Positions 51,934 through 61,149 of a DNA stretch of 64,000 nucleotides are shown here, piece after piece (position 1 is the first letter of the stretch; every line of letters begins with the position of its first letter). The notes beneath the pieces are model-generated. The model was not told the DNA's origin and ran no database searches. It saw only the letters and a program-made list of their open reading frames with translations. The stretch comes from Neobacillus ginsengisoli (lineage in GTDB: Bacteria; Bacillota; Bacilli; Bacillales_B; DSM-18226): positions 868,001 to 932,000 of the forward strand of contig NZ_JAUSTW010000001.1 of NCBI RefSeq assembly GCF_030813055.1. The letters are read 5' to 3'. A program made the translations under genes and the position numbers.

Positions 51934-52063
51934 TTTTATTGATATTTTTCTTACAATTTTCCAAAAGCCTTTAAAGTTTGTTAATAGTTTTTTCACATTT
52001 GTCAGATAAAGTAAAAATAAGTAATCAAACAATATATATATAATAAAAGGAGATTGGAAGAAT

Positions 52064-53515
52064 ATGAGTTATAAAGACGGGTTCGAAAACGAAAATGAAC
52101 TTAGCCAATCAAATTCAATTGACATAACTGTCCCTGCGAATTCAGAGGACGCACCAGTCGAGAAAGGGAATGAAACGGCTGATTTTGTTCATTCAAAAGC
52201 CATTGACGAAGCAATTACAGAAATATCATCACAAAATATAAGAAGCACGGATGAAGCAAAAGAAAAAACTGAGGAATCTATTGTAATGGAGCAAACGCGA
52301 ACTGCTAACAATAGTGACAACAGAAATAATAAGAAAAGGAACTTAAAAGGATTTGCTTCTACCCTTGCAGCAGGTGTAATCGGTTCTGTGTTGACATTAA
52401 CGATCCTTCCGCATACCGATTACATAAAAAGCTTTTATCCAAATGTGGAAGCCACTAATTCACAGGCAGCGAATGAGGTTATAAAACCTGTAGCAGCCCA
52501 ACCAACTGCCGTTTCAACCTCATCAATTGCCGATACGGTTGAAAAAGTCTCAAAAGCAATTGTTGGGATAGTTAATTATCAGCAGCAGCAGCAGCAAAAC
52601 AATGATTTTTTTGGTAATAATAATGATAATAATAACAGTAACAATTCACAGCAAAGTGTTGAAACGGGCTCAGGCTCAGGTGTTATTTTTCAAAAAATTA
52701 ATGGCAGTGCCTATATTGTAACAAATAATCACGTGGTAGAAGGGGCAACAAAGCTTGAAATCTCCTTGTATAACGGAACAAAAACAACTGCACAAGTGGT
52801 TGGGACTGATGCGCTAACAGATCTCGCCGTTTTAAAAATTGATGGAAAATATGTCAGTGAAACAGCTAATTTCGGGAATTCCTCGATATTACGGCCTGGA
52901 GACCAAGTGTATGCTATCGGAAATCCGCTTGGACTGGACCTTTCAAGAACGGTTACGGAAGGTATTGTAAGTGCAACAAATCGTACTATTTCCGTTTCTA
53001 CATCCGCAGGAAATTGGGATACAAATGTTATCCAAACGGATGCTGCGATTAATCCGGGGAATAGCGGCGGTGCTCTTATCAATCCGCAAGGTCAAGTTAT
53101 CGGAATTAATAGCTTGAAAATTTCTGAGAGTGGCGTAGAAGGATTAGGATTTGCGATTCCAAGTAATGATCTTATCCCGATTGTGAATCAATTAATTAAA
53201 AATGGAAAAATTGTCAGACCATTTCTTGGCGTTGGCCTCGAGGATTTGAATCAAATTCCGCAAATCTATTGGCAAAGCCTTCCTAACAACATCCAAAAAG
53301 GCGTGATGGTAACACAGGTCGAACCTAATTCCTCAGCCTCGAAGGCAGGTTTTCAAGTTAAGGATGTGATTGTTTCTATGAATGGAACACAAATTGGCAA
53401 CTCAACTGAATTAAGAAAATATTTATATACAAAAGTAAATATCGGTGATGATGTTAATTTTGGTGTTTATCGTAACGGAAAGCTTACTACTCTAAAGGTA
53501 AAATTATCAAATTAA
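52064..53515 (+). CDS. HtrA/DegP-like membrane serine protease
   Basis: A 483-residue protease: a long acidic cytoplasmic N-terminus, a membrane helix (GFASTLAAGVIGSVLTLTIL, about 100-120), a low-complexity Gln/Asn linker, then a trypsin-like domain with catalytic His223 (NNHVVEG), Asp253 (TDLAVLKID) and Ser334 (GNSGGALIN), then a PDZ domain (about 400-480). It degrades or refolds damaged exported proteins. AAAGGAGA precedes the ATG. A TTTTCACA-like octamer lies near 51990 in its leader, similar to CssR sites of B. subtilis, but it is a single weak copy. Confidence 0.93.
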   Translation: MSYKDGFENENELSQSNSIDITVPANSEDAPVEKGNETADFVHSKAIDEAITEISSQNIRSTDEAKEKTEESIVMEQTRTANNSDNRNNKKRNLKGFASTLAAGVIGSVLTLTILPHTDYIKSFYPNVEATNSQAANEVIKPVAAQPTAVSTSSIADTVEKVSKAIVGIVNYQQQQQQNNDFFGNNNDNNNSNNSQQSVETGSGSGVIFQKINGSAYIVTNNHVVEGATKLEISLYNGTKTTAQVVGTDALTDLAVLKIDGKYVSETANFGNSSILRPGDQVYAIGNPLGLDLSRTVTEGIVSATNRTISVSTSAGNWDTNVIQTDAAINPGNSGGALINPQGQVIGINSLKISESGVEGLGFAIPSNDLIPIVNQLIKNGKIVRPFLGVGLEDLNQIPQIYWQSLPNNIQKGVMVTQVEPNSSASKAGFQVKDVIVSMNGTQIGNSTELRKYLYTKVNIGDDVNFGVYRNGKLTTLKVKLSN

Positions 53516-53570
53516 TAACAAGCCCTGATATGAGGTAAAATAATCTCACCAATCAATAAGAGGTGAGAAG

Positions 53571-53984
53571 ATGAATCGGGTAGGTAAATACGCCAGCAGC
53601 AATGAAGTGGATGAGACGGAGCTTTTGACGATGGTCTTTGAACTGAGTGAAAAGGATCGAATGATCATGTGGGCGGAAGGCTATATTGATCTCGTCATTG
53701 AAAAATTACCTAGTTATGCCCGTGACATTTTGACGAATCGCAAGAAAAAGTGGGAAGATACGAAAGCATTTGTACAAGACAGGCTAAAGGAAATCATAAA
53801 TCAAAGCGACTTTAGCGAAAAACTGAAGGGCGAACGTAAGGAGTTCGCCCTTTTTGTCATGGAGCATTATCCCCAATATCAATTATTGTTGTTTTTAGTT
53901 TATGACGGAAATTTAAAAGAAAAAGATTTACGGAAGTTTGTCTACCGTCGGAGGTTTGGGTCCGGTAAAAGGTACCTTCATTAA
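53571..53984 (+). CDS. Hypothetical helical protein
   Basis: A 137-residue, highly charged helical protein (NEVDETELLTMVFELSEKDR, WAEGYIDLVIEKLPSYARDI, and a basic C-terminus FVYRRRFGSGKRYLH). There are no membrane segments, cysteines or recognised motifs. AGAGGTGAGAAG precedes the ATG. It begins 55 nt after htrA without a clear terminator between, so co-transcription with htrA is possible. Confidence 0.7.
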   Translation: MNRVGKYASSNEVDETELLTMVFELSEKDRMIMWAEGYIDLVIEKLPSYARDILTNRKKKWEDTKAFVQDRLKEIINQSDFSEKLKGERKEFALFVMEHYPQYQLLLFLVYDGNLKEKDLRKFVYRRRFGSGKRYLH

Positions 53985-54215
53985 AGTGGTGAAAACAACG
54001 AAAGTGGGTCTTGGGTTAAGTTAATGGATCACTTCTCGCAAGGTAATTATGATTTTGCAAAAGGTAAGCTTGATGGATAAAAAGAAGGGTTATAATAAGA
54101 TTTCAAACTCCCGGTGTTCATGATGCAGCTGAAAACTCCATTAAATTGTAAATACAGAGGCAACACATTTGCCTTTAAGAATATGATATAGGTGAACGCC
54201 AATGGAGGTGACATG

Positions 54216-54644
54216 ATGGGAGTAGTAAAGGCTCGGAAATCAGATATAGATCTATTAGCACGATTACTTAGGGCAGAAGGTGAAGGGGAAGGTACTCTCG
54301 GGATGCTTCTTATCGGAAATGTGGGAATTAACCGGATTCGTGCTAATTGTTCAGATTTTAAAGGACTTCGTACCATTCCCCAGATGATTTATCAACCACA
54401 TGCATTTGAAGCGGTTATCCATGGATATTTTTATCAAGCCCCAAGGTCATCAGAAAGAAGATTAGCAAGAAAAGTAATAAACGGTGAAAGGTATTGGCCG
54501 GCGAAATTCAGTCTATGGTATTTTAGGCCGCCGGGGGATTGCCCGCAAACATGGTACGACCAGCCTTTTGTCTCACGATATAAGAAACACTGTTTTTATC
54601 AACCAACGGGTGAAACCTGTGCAAATGTTTATAACACCTTTTAA
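54216..54644 (+). CDS. cwlJ: Spore cortex-lytic enzyme CwlJ
   Basis: A 142-residue, cell-wall-hydrolase-type protein (SleB family) lacking a signal peptide. Its sequence (LARLLRAEGEGEGTLGMLLI, NVGINRIRANCSDFKGLRTI, GERYWPAKFSLWYFRPPGDC) closely follows B. subtilis CwlJ, of the same length. CwlJ sits in the coat and opens cortex peptidoglycan during germination by calcium dipicolinate. ATG 54216 is used because GGAGGTG spaces for it and it aligns with the CwlJ start. The gerQ gene, whose product CwlJ needs, is not adjacent. Confidence 0.95.
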   Translation: MGVVKARKSDIDLLARLLRAEGEGEGTLGMLLIGNVGINRIRANCSDFKGLRTIPQMIYQPHAFEAVIHGYFYQAPRSSERRLARKVINGERYWPAKFSLWYFRPPGDCPQTWYDQPFVSRYKKHCFYQPTGETCANVYNTF

Positions 54645-54649
54645 ATCAC

Positions 54650-54684
54650 TTAGAGCCGTTATCAATAACGGCTCTATTTTTATA
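54650..54684 (+). terminator. Terminator of cwlJ
   Basis: TAGAGCCGTTAT pairs with ATAACGGCTCTA around a 2-nt loop, followed by T5. Confidence 0.93.
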
Positions 54685-54765
54685 AAAATAATCCGAAACA
54701 CTTTTCGAAATCCGAAATTCCTCTTATAATTAGGTAAGTTTGTTAAAGCTAAGGGTGGGACTTAA

Positions 54766-56091
54766 ATGGATTCATACAATTTTTCTGTTAAACAGGTGTT
54801 ATTTCTTATCTTTATAACCTTATCGGGAGTAATTTGGTCAGTCATCTTTCATCAACCGCTTGTGATCGGCTTTCTTCCAGGTTTCCTCGTCCTGGTTTCG
54901 ACTTCGATAATGAAAAAAATGCCCTTGAAAAAGCTTTTACATATTAGTTTGAGAGGGGTAAATAAAACAAGAATCGTCATTCTCATTCTTTTTCTTGTAA
55001 GTTTTTTACTCCCATCCTGGTATTTATCCGGTACGATCGATCAAATGGTGAAAGTGGCCTTGCATGTTATTATCCCGCAGCACTTTTTTGTTCTTTCGTT
55101 TATCGTTGCGCTTAGTTTTTCGATGCTTCTCGGAACAACGGTTGGGACATTAAGTGCAATAGGTGTTCCGATTTTAGGAACAGCAATAGTCCTCCATCTT
55201 CCGGTGGACATCGTAGCGGGAGCACTCGTTTCAGGGGCGTTTGTAGGGGACCGAACGTCGCCGTTTTCCAGTTCACATCAACTTTTGTCACATACCGTTG
55301 AGGTTCCTGTGAAAAGACAATGGAAAGCAATGCTTTTGACAACGGTTATCGCGATAATAATTTGCCTTTGCTTCTATGGCGTTTCCGATTTCTTCATTTC
55401 AAGCAAAGTGACAATAAACTCGAAGCCGTTACTTTGGAGTGGGCTTTCTTGGTTAAAATTTATCCCACCGCTGATTTTAATAGTATTTGTCGTTTTTCGA
55501 ATGAGCATCATTTATGCTTTTCTTTGTAGTATTCTATCAGCAGCTGTTATTGCTTTTTTTGACGGTTCATCCCTTCAAAAAATAGTTAGTTCATTTTGGA
55601 ACGGAATTAATGGTCTCGGCGGCGGGCTGGTTCACATGTATGAACTACTGCTCTTTTTAGCATTGGCAGGTGCCTATAATGGTTTATTGGAGGAGTTGAA
55701 CATCATTCAGCCTTATTTAGATAAATGGATGCAATCCTCCCGTTCTCTAGTGGGTGATACCCTTAAAACAATAGCGGCAACTCTATTAATCAGCTTCATT
55801 GCGGCAAACCAGACACTTCCGATTATTTTAACAGGGAGATCCTTTCTGCCGCATTGGTCCAATAAATACAAAAAAGAAGAATTAGCGAGAGTGATGGGCG
55901 ATACAACAATGCTTTTTCCGGGTATGGTTCCGTGGAGCGTACTGGCGATCATGTGCAGCACCATTGTCGGAATCCCTTTGGTAAAATATCTGCCATACGC
56001 CATGTTTTTATGGATATTACCTTTTTTAACTATTTTCCTTTCGTTAGTCAAACAAGTGCGGAAATCAAAAATAAAGAAAACAGCAGCATAG
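54766..56091 (+). CDS. NhaC-family Na+/H+ antiporter
   Basis: A 441-residue membrane protein with 11-12 predicted helices. The NhaC-type conserved stretches include SFSMLLGTTVGTLSAIGVPIL and GALVSGAFVGDRTSPFSSSH, in which the acidic/hydroxylated residues for cation transport lie. A malate- or tyrosine-linked variant (MleN/TyrP-like) cannot be excluded. GGGTGGGA precedes the ATG. It is monocistronic. Confidence 0.88.
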   Translation: MDSYNFSVKQVLFLIFITLSGVIWSVIFHQPLVIGFLPGFLVLVSTSIMKKMPLKKLLHISLRGVNKTRIVILILFLVSFLLPSWYLSGTIDQMVKVALHVIIPQHFFVLSFIVALSFSMLLGTTVGTLSAIGVPILGTAIVLHLPVDIVAGALVSGAFVGDRTSPFSSSHQLLSHTVEVPVKRQWKAMLLTTVIAIIICLCFYGVSDFFISSKVTINSKPLLWSGLSWLKFIPPLILIVFVVFRMSIIYAFLCSILSAAVIAFFDGSSLQKIVSSFWNGINGLGGGLVHMYELLLFLALAGAYNGLLEELNIIQPYLDKWMQSSRSLVGDTLKTIAATLLISFIAANQTLPIILTGRSFLPHWSNKYKKEELARVMGDTTMLFPGMVPWSVLAIMCSTIVGIPLVKYLPYAMFLWILPFLTIFLSLVKQVRKSKIKKTAA

Positions 56092-56203
56092 ATCCGGAGC
56101 CTTTTTGCAGGGCTCCATTTTTTGATAAGAAATTCCTTTTCGAATGATTTCCCAAAATCCAACATATAAGTGGTAATAATGATATTGGACAAGGGATGAG
56201 TAC

Positions 56204-56788
56204 ATGGTAAAAAAAATAGCAGTTATTGGCTTTGGGAGTACGATGATCGGAATCGGGATAAACGGCTTTATTATTCCTTTCCATTTGATCAATGGTGGAT
56301 TTTTGGGTATTAGCCTTATCCTTAACTATTTGTGGGGCTTTAAAGCAGGTCTTATGTTCATATTTCTAAATGTTCCTGTTTACCTATTTGCCTTTAAATC
56401 GGATCCTAGGTATTTTATTAATGGATTAAGCGGAGCAATTATTTCCGGAATCATGATTGAAATATTAATGCCTTTAAATGGTAAGTTTCATTTACCAATC
56501 ATGAGCAGTGTGATTATAGGTGCTGTGTTTATTGGAATTGGCGTCGGAATTATGTTAAGAAATCATATAAGCCCCGGTGGAATGGATTTGCTTGCCCTGT
56601 TACTGTCAAAATGGTCAAGGATAAATGTTGGAGTAATTATTTTTGCGCTCGACATGGTGGTGATTATGACGGGGTTGCTTATCCTTCAAGATGCGAAACT
56701 GTTTTATTCTTTGTTGATTATCTCCATTGTTGGCTTGTTTGCTAGTCTAATCACTTCATTTCACAGTGTACAGATTTATTTAAAATGA
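56204..56788 (+). CDS. YitT-like membrane protein without DUF2179 domain
   Basis: A 194-residue protein with five predicted helices and the YitT/DUF161 pattern (VIGFGSTMIGIGINGFIIPF, HLINGGFLGISLIL, GVGIMLRNHISPGGMDLLAL). It ends right after the last helix, without the soluble DUF2179 domain present in the paralogues at 25553 and 36388. The function is unknown. AAGGGATG precedes the ATG. It may be a natural short form rather than a truncation, since the stop is in a clean context. Confidence 0.85.
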   Translation: MVKKIAVIGFGSTMIGIGINGFIIPFHLINGGFLGISLILNYLWGFKAGLMFIFLNVPVYLFAFKSDPRYFINGLSGAIISGIMIEILMPLNGKFHLPIMSSVIIGAVFIGIGVGIMLRNHISPGGMDLLALLLSKWSRINVGVIIFALDMVVIMTGLLILQDAKLFYSLLIISIVGLFASLITSFHSVQIYLK

Positions 56789-56872
56789 ACCCGGAATTCA
56801 ATAAAGAATAATCACGTATTATGGTAAAATGAAAAAATCTACTTTTGTTTGAAGGAACGGAGAGGTTTTTTC

Positions 56873-57382
56873 ATGAAACCGGTCAGTGATCATGTAAAGG
56901 AAAATCTACAGATATTATTTGTGGGCTTTAATCCCAGCATACGATCCAGTGAGACAGGCCACCATTTTGCCAATCCGAACAATCGTTTTTGGAGAATACT
57001 TCATGAAGCGGGATTAACGCCGCGAAGGTATCAGGCTTCAGAGGATGAAAAGCTAATTGCGCTGGGGATGGGAATCACAAATATCGTCCCAAGGCCAACA
57101 AAGGCCGCAGATGAAATTACGAAGGAGGAATACAAAGAGGGACGGGAAGTTTTAAAAAAGAAAATTGAAAAATTAAAGCCAAAGGTAGTTTGTTTTGTTG
57201 GAAAAGGCGTTTTTCAAGAATATAGCGGGAAAAAAGCAGTTCCGTGGGGAAGGCAAATGGACTCCGTTGTCCCTGGTACGATTGATTTCGTTGCCCCATC
57301 ATCGAGTGGGCTGGTCAGAATGAACCTCACTGAGATTATCGAAATCTATAAGCAGCTAGCTGATTTGGTATCATCAAAATAA
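56873..57382 (+). CDS. mug: G/U mismatch-specific DNA glycosylase (Mug-type)
   Basis: A 169-residue uracil-DNA-glycosylase-fold enzyme with the Mug motif LFVGFNPSIRSSETGHHFAN (Asn in place of the usual catalytic Asp) and the second motif APSSSGLVRM. It removes uracil or ethenocytosine opposite guanine. ATG 56873 follows AACGGAGAGG; a TTG at 56849 lies upstream without a proper site. It converges with the cyclase gene through a terminator. Confidence 0.93.
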   Translation: MKPVSDHVKENLQILFVGFNPSIRSSETGHHFANPNNRFWRILHEAGLTPRRYQASEDEKLIALGMGITNIVPRPTKAADEITKEEYKEGREVLKKKIEKLKPKVVCFVGKGVFQEYSGKKAVPWGRQMDSVVPGTIDFVAPSSSGLVRMNLTEIIEIYKQLADLVSSK

Positions 57383-57419
57383 AACATCGACGGAACCTCG
57401 AAATCCGTCGATGTTATTT
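57381..57419. terminator. Bidirectional terminator
   Basis: AACATCGACGGA pairs with TCCGTCGATGTT around a 9-nt loop, with A/T flanks. Confidence 0.9.
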
Positions 57420-57422
57420 ATT

Positions 57423-59291
57423 TTATGATAGCTCAAATTTCTTTCGATAATTTGATAGGGCTAACAGTGGGAAAATATAACGATAGCTGTGATAGTGGAT
57501 ATAGAAGGCCCCTCCCATTCCTTGTCCTATCGGGTAGGCAGTGGTCCAGTCTTCTTTTTCAAGTGATGCGAGCAAATAAGAAATTCCTTTGCGGATTTCT
57601 TCTGTTGACTTATCAGCAGTTGCAATCAAGGCATCGAGTGCCCAGGAGGTTTGGGTTAAAGTACTCACTCCCAATGGAACATATGCTTTTTTTCCATCGC
57701 TTTGGCAGGATTCACCCCAGCCGCCATCCTTGTTTTGAATCCTTTTTAACCACTTAACCGCCTGTTGGACTGAGAGATGGCTGGATGGAACTCCTACAGC
57801 CGCTAAACCCGTAATTGCCCCCCAAGTTCCATAAAGATAACAAATACCCCATCTTCCATACCATGAGCCATCATTTTCTTGATTTTTCAATAGCCATTTA
57901 ACGCCTTTTTTAATAGCATGTTGATTCTGCGATAGATTTGTATAATTTCCAAAAAACTCAAGTGTTCTTCCAGTTAAATCGGCTGTAGATGGATCAGATA
58001 GCAAAAATTCGCCTTTTTCGATCGGTAAAAAATCAATTAGTTTAGTATCGGTCTTTCGTTCAAAGGCCGGCCAACCGCCATCATCATTCTGCATTGAAAA
58101 GACCCAGCTAATACCTCGGTCCCAAGCTTGAAGCTGATCTGTTGCAATTCTGGAAATGGACCTAAGCGATGCAGTCGAATCGTCAACGTCCGGATTAATC
58201 GTATTGCTATCAGAAAATCCCCAGCCGCCAGGTAGACTTTTGGGATTATGAATCACCCAATCTCCGAATTTATGATGCTGTTTTATTAGCAGGTATTGAT
58301 TAGCCTTTTCAACCATGGGGTCTTCAGGTAATAACCCAGCTGATTGCAACGCATAGCCAATCAAGGAAGTATTCCACACATTCGCTGTAGTGTATTGCAT
58401 ATGGGGCAAACCATTGATTTCGCATTTCATAGAGAGAATTCCATTTATCGCTTTTGTGATAATAGGATCCGACCTTTTATGACCAAGCGCTAAAAGTGCG
58501 AAAATCATTAAGAAGGTTGAGCTAAAATAGCTATAAAATGTTCCGTCCGCTTCAAGATGATCGAGCATATACTTTTTTGCACGCTTAAGCGCCATTTTAT
58601 GAAGCTGCTCAGGTAAGCCAAGTAAGTTTTTTACGCCTTCTTCAACAACAGAAAATAAAGAACGCAGTTCAGGATGACGAACCCATGATTCTTCAACCTC
58701 CCTTGTGTGTTGCAAATCGGAAAGGTCCGGACCTTTATCAGTTCTCATCGTGAACTTTTTTTCGCTAAGTATCATGATCGGAGCAAGGTGCGCTCTCCCA
58801 AATACCGAAAACTTATAAAAATTAATTGGGAAGTGCAGCGGCAAAAGAATCACTTCAATTGGAAGGGGTGAATAGGACGGCCATATATATTGTCCCGTTA
58901 AAGAGAGCATGATTTTTGTAAACATACTAGCTTCTTCTAAACCCCCATTTGCTAAAATGAATTTTTTCGCTGCACGCATTCTTTTATCGTCTTTATTGTA
59001 ATAGCCTGAATAGAGTAATGCATAATAGGCTTCTATGGTAGAAGATACATTCCCATCGCCCTCATCGAAATAAAGCTTCCAAGCGCCATTTTTCTCCTGT
59101 CTGCTTAAAATCCTCGCCGCAAGACCTTGGATTAATTCTTCATCATTTAATTCCAATGTCCTTAATAAAATAATCATATAGGCATCTGTTGAAAGGCCAG
59201 TTTCAAATGGATAATTCCATGAGCCGTCGGGAGATTGATCTTTTCTAAGTATCTCAATAATCCCATCGATTCCTTTTTTTATACTATTCAT
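57423..59291 (-). CDS. sqhC: Squalene-hopene cyclase family (sporulenol-synthase-like)
   Basis: A 622-residue terpene cyclase with the catalytic DxDD motif in NPDVDDSTASLRSI and several QW motifs (QNDDGGWPAFE, QENDGSWYGRWG, GDGGWGESCQ-like). It cyclises squalene-type or C35 polyprenyl chains to hopene or sporulene-type lipids in the membrane. The length fits the B. subtilis SqhC/sporulenol synthase (about 632 aa). The start ATG has a weaker GAGAGGAA site. It diverges from the DUF2515 gene. Confidence 0.9.
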   Translation of the reverse strand: MNSIKKGIDGIIEILRKDQSPDGSWNYPFETGLSTDAYMIILLRTLELNDEELIQGLAARILSRQEKNGAWKLYFDEGDGNVSSTIEAYYALLYSGYYNKDDKRMRAAKKFILANGGLEEASMFTKIMLSLTGQYIWPSYSPLPIEVILLPLHFPINFYKFSVFGRAHLAPIMILSEKKFTMRTDKGPDLSDLQHTREVEESWVRHPELRSLFSVVEEGVKNLLGLPEQLHKMALKRAKKYMLDHLEADGTFYSYFSSTFLMIFALLALGHKRSDPIITKAINGILSMKCEINGLPHMQYTTANVWNTSLIGYALQSAGLLPEDPMVEKANQYLLIKQHHKFGDWVIHNPKSLPGGWGFSDSNTINPDVDDSTASLRSISRIATDQLQAWDRGISWVFSMQNDDGGWPAFERKTDTKLIDFLPIEKGEFLLSDPSTADLTGRTLEFFGNYTNLSQNQHAIKKGVKWLLKNQENDGSWYGRWGICYLYGTWGAITGLAAVGVPSSHLSVQQAVKWLKRIQNKDGGWGESCQSDGKKAYVPLGVSTLTQTSWALDALIATADKSTEEIRKGISYLLASLEKEDWTTAYPIGQGMGGAFYIHYHSYRYIFPLLALSNYRKKFELS

Positions 59292-59388
59292 TCCTAGTCT
59301 TCATTCCTCTCCCAATTACCGTTCTCATCTATACATATTCCCTTGGTGAAAGGAGAATTCGTGAGGGAGGTCATGTGCCATTTTTTTT

Positions 59389-60513
59389 ATGAGAACTCGA
59401 GAAAAAACTCCTCTGGAAAGTCTAAAGGAAGAATTAAAGGTAAAAAGTAAAGCTGCAAGTGGGGCCTCCCTTCAAGATGGATACGTAACAAAGGAAGAAA
59501 AAATTATTTTGGAAAAAATCGGTTTGAAGACGAGGGAATTAAATAAAAACAATGGAACCAGGACAAAGGCTTATTTTGATTTTTACCAACAACATCCTGA
59601 AATCCACTGGGCTTTTTTAGGACATATGGTTTCTCGAAATGGTGGTTGGAACATGACAGATTTAAAAGGAGAGTTTCTAACAAGAATATTATCAAGTAAA
59701 GAAAGGAATGCGTTTTTTGCTTTTTTAGAGCGCGGCAACTGGTTAATTTTCCAAGATGCGTATCCGCAATTTTTGGTTTATGAAGAAAGCTTAAAACGAC
59801 ACAAACCTTATTTCCATCTTTTTCCACATCTGAACATATCGGTATTTATGGAAACCATCTGGAATTATTTTTGGAGAAATCATGATACCTATGTCCTCAC
59901 CATGGCGCTTATCATAAATGAACAAAGCTATTTGGAAAAAAGAGTTGTCCAAAATCCACGATATAAAAAAGAAGTATTCGGTAAATTGGAGTTTAAGCTC
60001 CAGGACCTTCTTTCCTTTAACCATATTCTTTTTCCTTATGCTAAAAAAAACTTGATTGGGCAAACACTACACCAGTTTGATTCGTTCAATGAGCGGATTC
60101 TTCTTGGAAAAAGGCTATATGCCGTTCTGTTTCAGAATCAGGATCGCTTAAAGCTGGTAATAGATTGGGCGAAACACCATCCGCATACCGGTTCAAGAAA
60201 GGATTATTGGCCCCATATATTTAACAATGTAAATGAAGGAATTCCCGGTTTTGCCTATCAGCTCCGTTTAAAATCATGCCAGCTCAGGCCTGGAGCAAGA
60301 AGAATTTATAGTCCGGACCTTGAAAGTGCATGGAAAAATGTAAGCCAGGAAGAAGCGGAAAAAGGAGATTGGTTTGAAGACGTTTATGTAATTGGGTATT
60401 TGGAAGAAAATAATGAAATTTTTGATGGGGAGATTAAAAATGAATACTGCAAAACACTTGAACGTCTCGAGCTTGCGGCACTTGCTAAAAAGGCGATTTC
60501 CATTTTGGAATAA
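59389..60513 (+). CDS. DUF2515 (YppC-like) protein
   Basis: A 374-residue basic, helical protein with the DUF2515 pattern (EIHWAFLGHMVSRNGGWNMT, GNWLIFQDAYPQFLVYEESL, NVNEGIPGFAYQLRL). It is similar to B. subtilis YppC; the function is unknown. A GGGAGG site lies far (about 25 nt) from ATG 59389; the closer ATG 59373 is out of frame by a T8 run between them. It overlaps the following membrane-protein gene by 74 nt. Confidence 0.85.
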   Translation: MRTREKTPLESLKEELKVKSKAASGASLQDGYVTKEEKIILEKIGLKTRELNKNNGTRTKAYFDFYQQHPEIHWAFLGHMVSRNGGWNMTDLKGEFLTRILSSKERNAFFAFLERGNWLIFQDAYPQFLVYEESLKRHKPYFHLFPHLNISVFMETIWNYFWRNHDTYVLTMALIINEQSYLEKRVVQNPRYKKEVFGKLEFKLQDLLSFNHILFPYAKKNLIGQTLHQFDSFNERILLGKRLYAVLFQNQDRLKLVIDWAKHHPHTGSRKDYWPHIFNNVNEGIPGFAYQLRLKSCQLRPGARRIYSPDLESAWKNVSQEEAEKGDWFEDVYVIGYLEENNEIFDGEIKNEYCKTLERLELAALAKKAISILE

Positions 60514-60892
60514 AGATTATATTCCGGCAATGGTGCTTTCTGCGGTAATTGGAACGTTTTTAGATAATTATTTTGTTAAACAACAGCTTTATGAGTTTCC
60601 CTATAGACCTTTTCCTGAACTTTTTTCAGTCAATATTGTTTTTACACTTCTAGGTCTTCCCGTCCTCGTGATGATTTTACTTCATAACATGAAGCGAGTA
60701 AATTTATGGGGCAAAGCAGGTCTCATTATTTTTCTAAGCCTCTTAATGCCGATTCTTGAAAAATTAGCAGAAGTCTGCGGCTTGTTTGTCCATTCAAGCG
60801 AATGGAAACACCTCTATACATTTGCAGGCTACTTGGTATTTTTAACGATTATTTATCTATTTCATCAATGGGTGGAAAAGCAAAAAGGGTAA
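60440..60892 (+). CDS. CBO0543-family-like membrane protein
   Basis: A 150-residue membrane protein with about four helices (YIPAMVLSAVIGTFLDNYFV, LFSVNIVFTLLGLPVLVMIL, GLIIFLSLLMPILEKLAEV, YLVFLTIIYLFHQW). The pattern resembles the CBO0543 group of Bacillus/Clostridium; the function is unknown. ATG 60440 follows GGGGAG. It overlaps the DUF2515 gene by 74 nt, so the two are expressed together. Confidence 0.65.
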   Translation: MNTAKHLNVSSLRHLLKRRFPFWNKDYIPAMVLSAVIGTFLDNYFVKQQLYEFPYRPFPELFSVNIVFTLLGLPVLVMILLHNMKRVNLWGKAGLIIFLSLLMPILEKLAEVCGLFVHSSEWKHLYTFAGYLVFLTIIYLFHQWVEKQKG

Positions 60893-61040
60893 AAAACAAA
60901 AGCCAAGACATAAAGTCTTGGCTTTTGCGGTGATCACATTTGTGATACCTTAGTAATCGCAGATGCAATCACCTACCCCTCCCATCCGTACAGTGGTTAA
61001 GTGTCCCGCAACAAGCGAATGTTGGGAGGGGTACATATAG
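60893..61040 (-). ncRNA. Candidate three-hairpin small RNA with terminator
   Basis: On the minus strand the region forms: an 11-bp perfect helix TACCCCTCCCA/TGGGAGGGGTA (61023-61033 with 60974-60984); a second helix GGTGAT/ATCACC (60967-60972 with 60930-60935) enclosing a small CACAAATGTG hairpin; and a terminator, AAAAGCCAAGAC/GTCTTGGCTTTT followed by GTTTTTT. An extended -10 (TGATAAACT) is just upstream. A 28-codon frame (MYPSQHSLVAGHLTTVRMGG...) spans the first helix, so a peptide-coding RNA is an alternative. The strong T run shows the strand. Confidence 0.55.
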
Positions 61041-61149
61041 TTTATCACATTTTATAAGTAATTATAATAGTAACAATCACTTCGGACTTTCTTTTCTTTT
61101 TTGAAAAGTGTATGATAAAAATGATTTTTTACATAAGGGAGTGTTTGAA

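Noticed and set aside
52575..52645. CAG and AAT triplet repeats as a CRISPR or DNA repeat array
   Set aside because: They encode a Gln/Asn-rich linker in the HtrA protein and have no spacer pattern.
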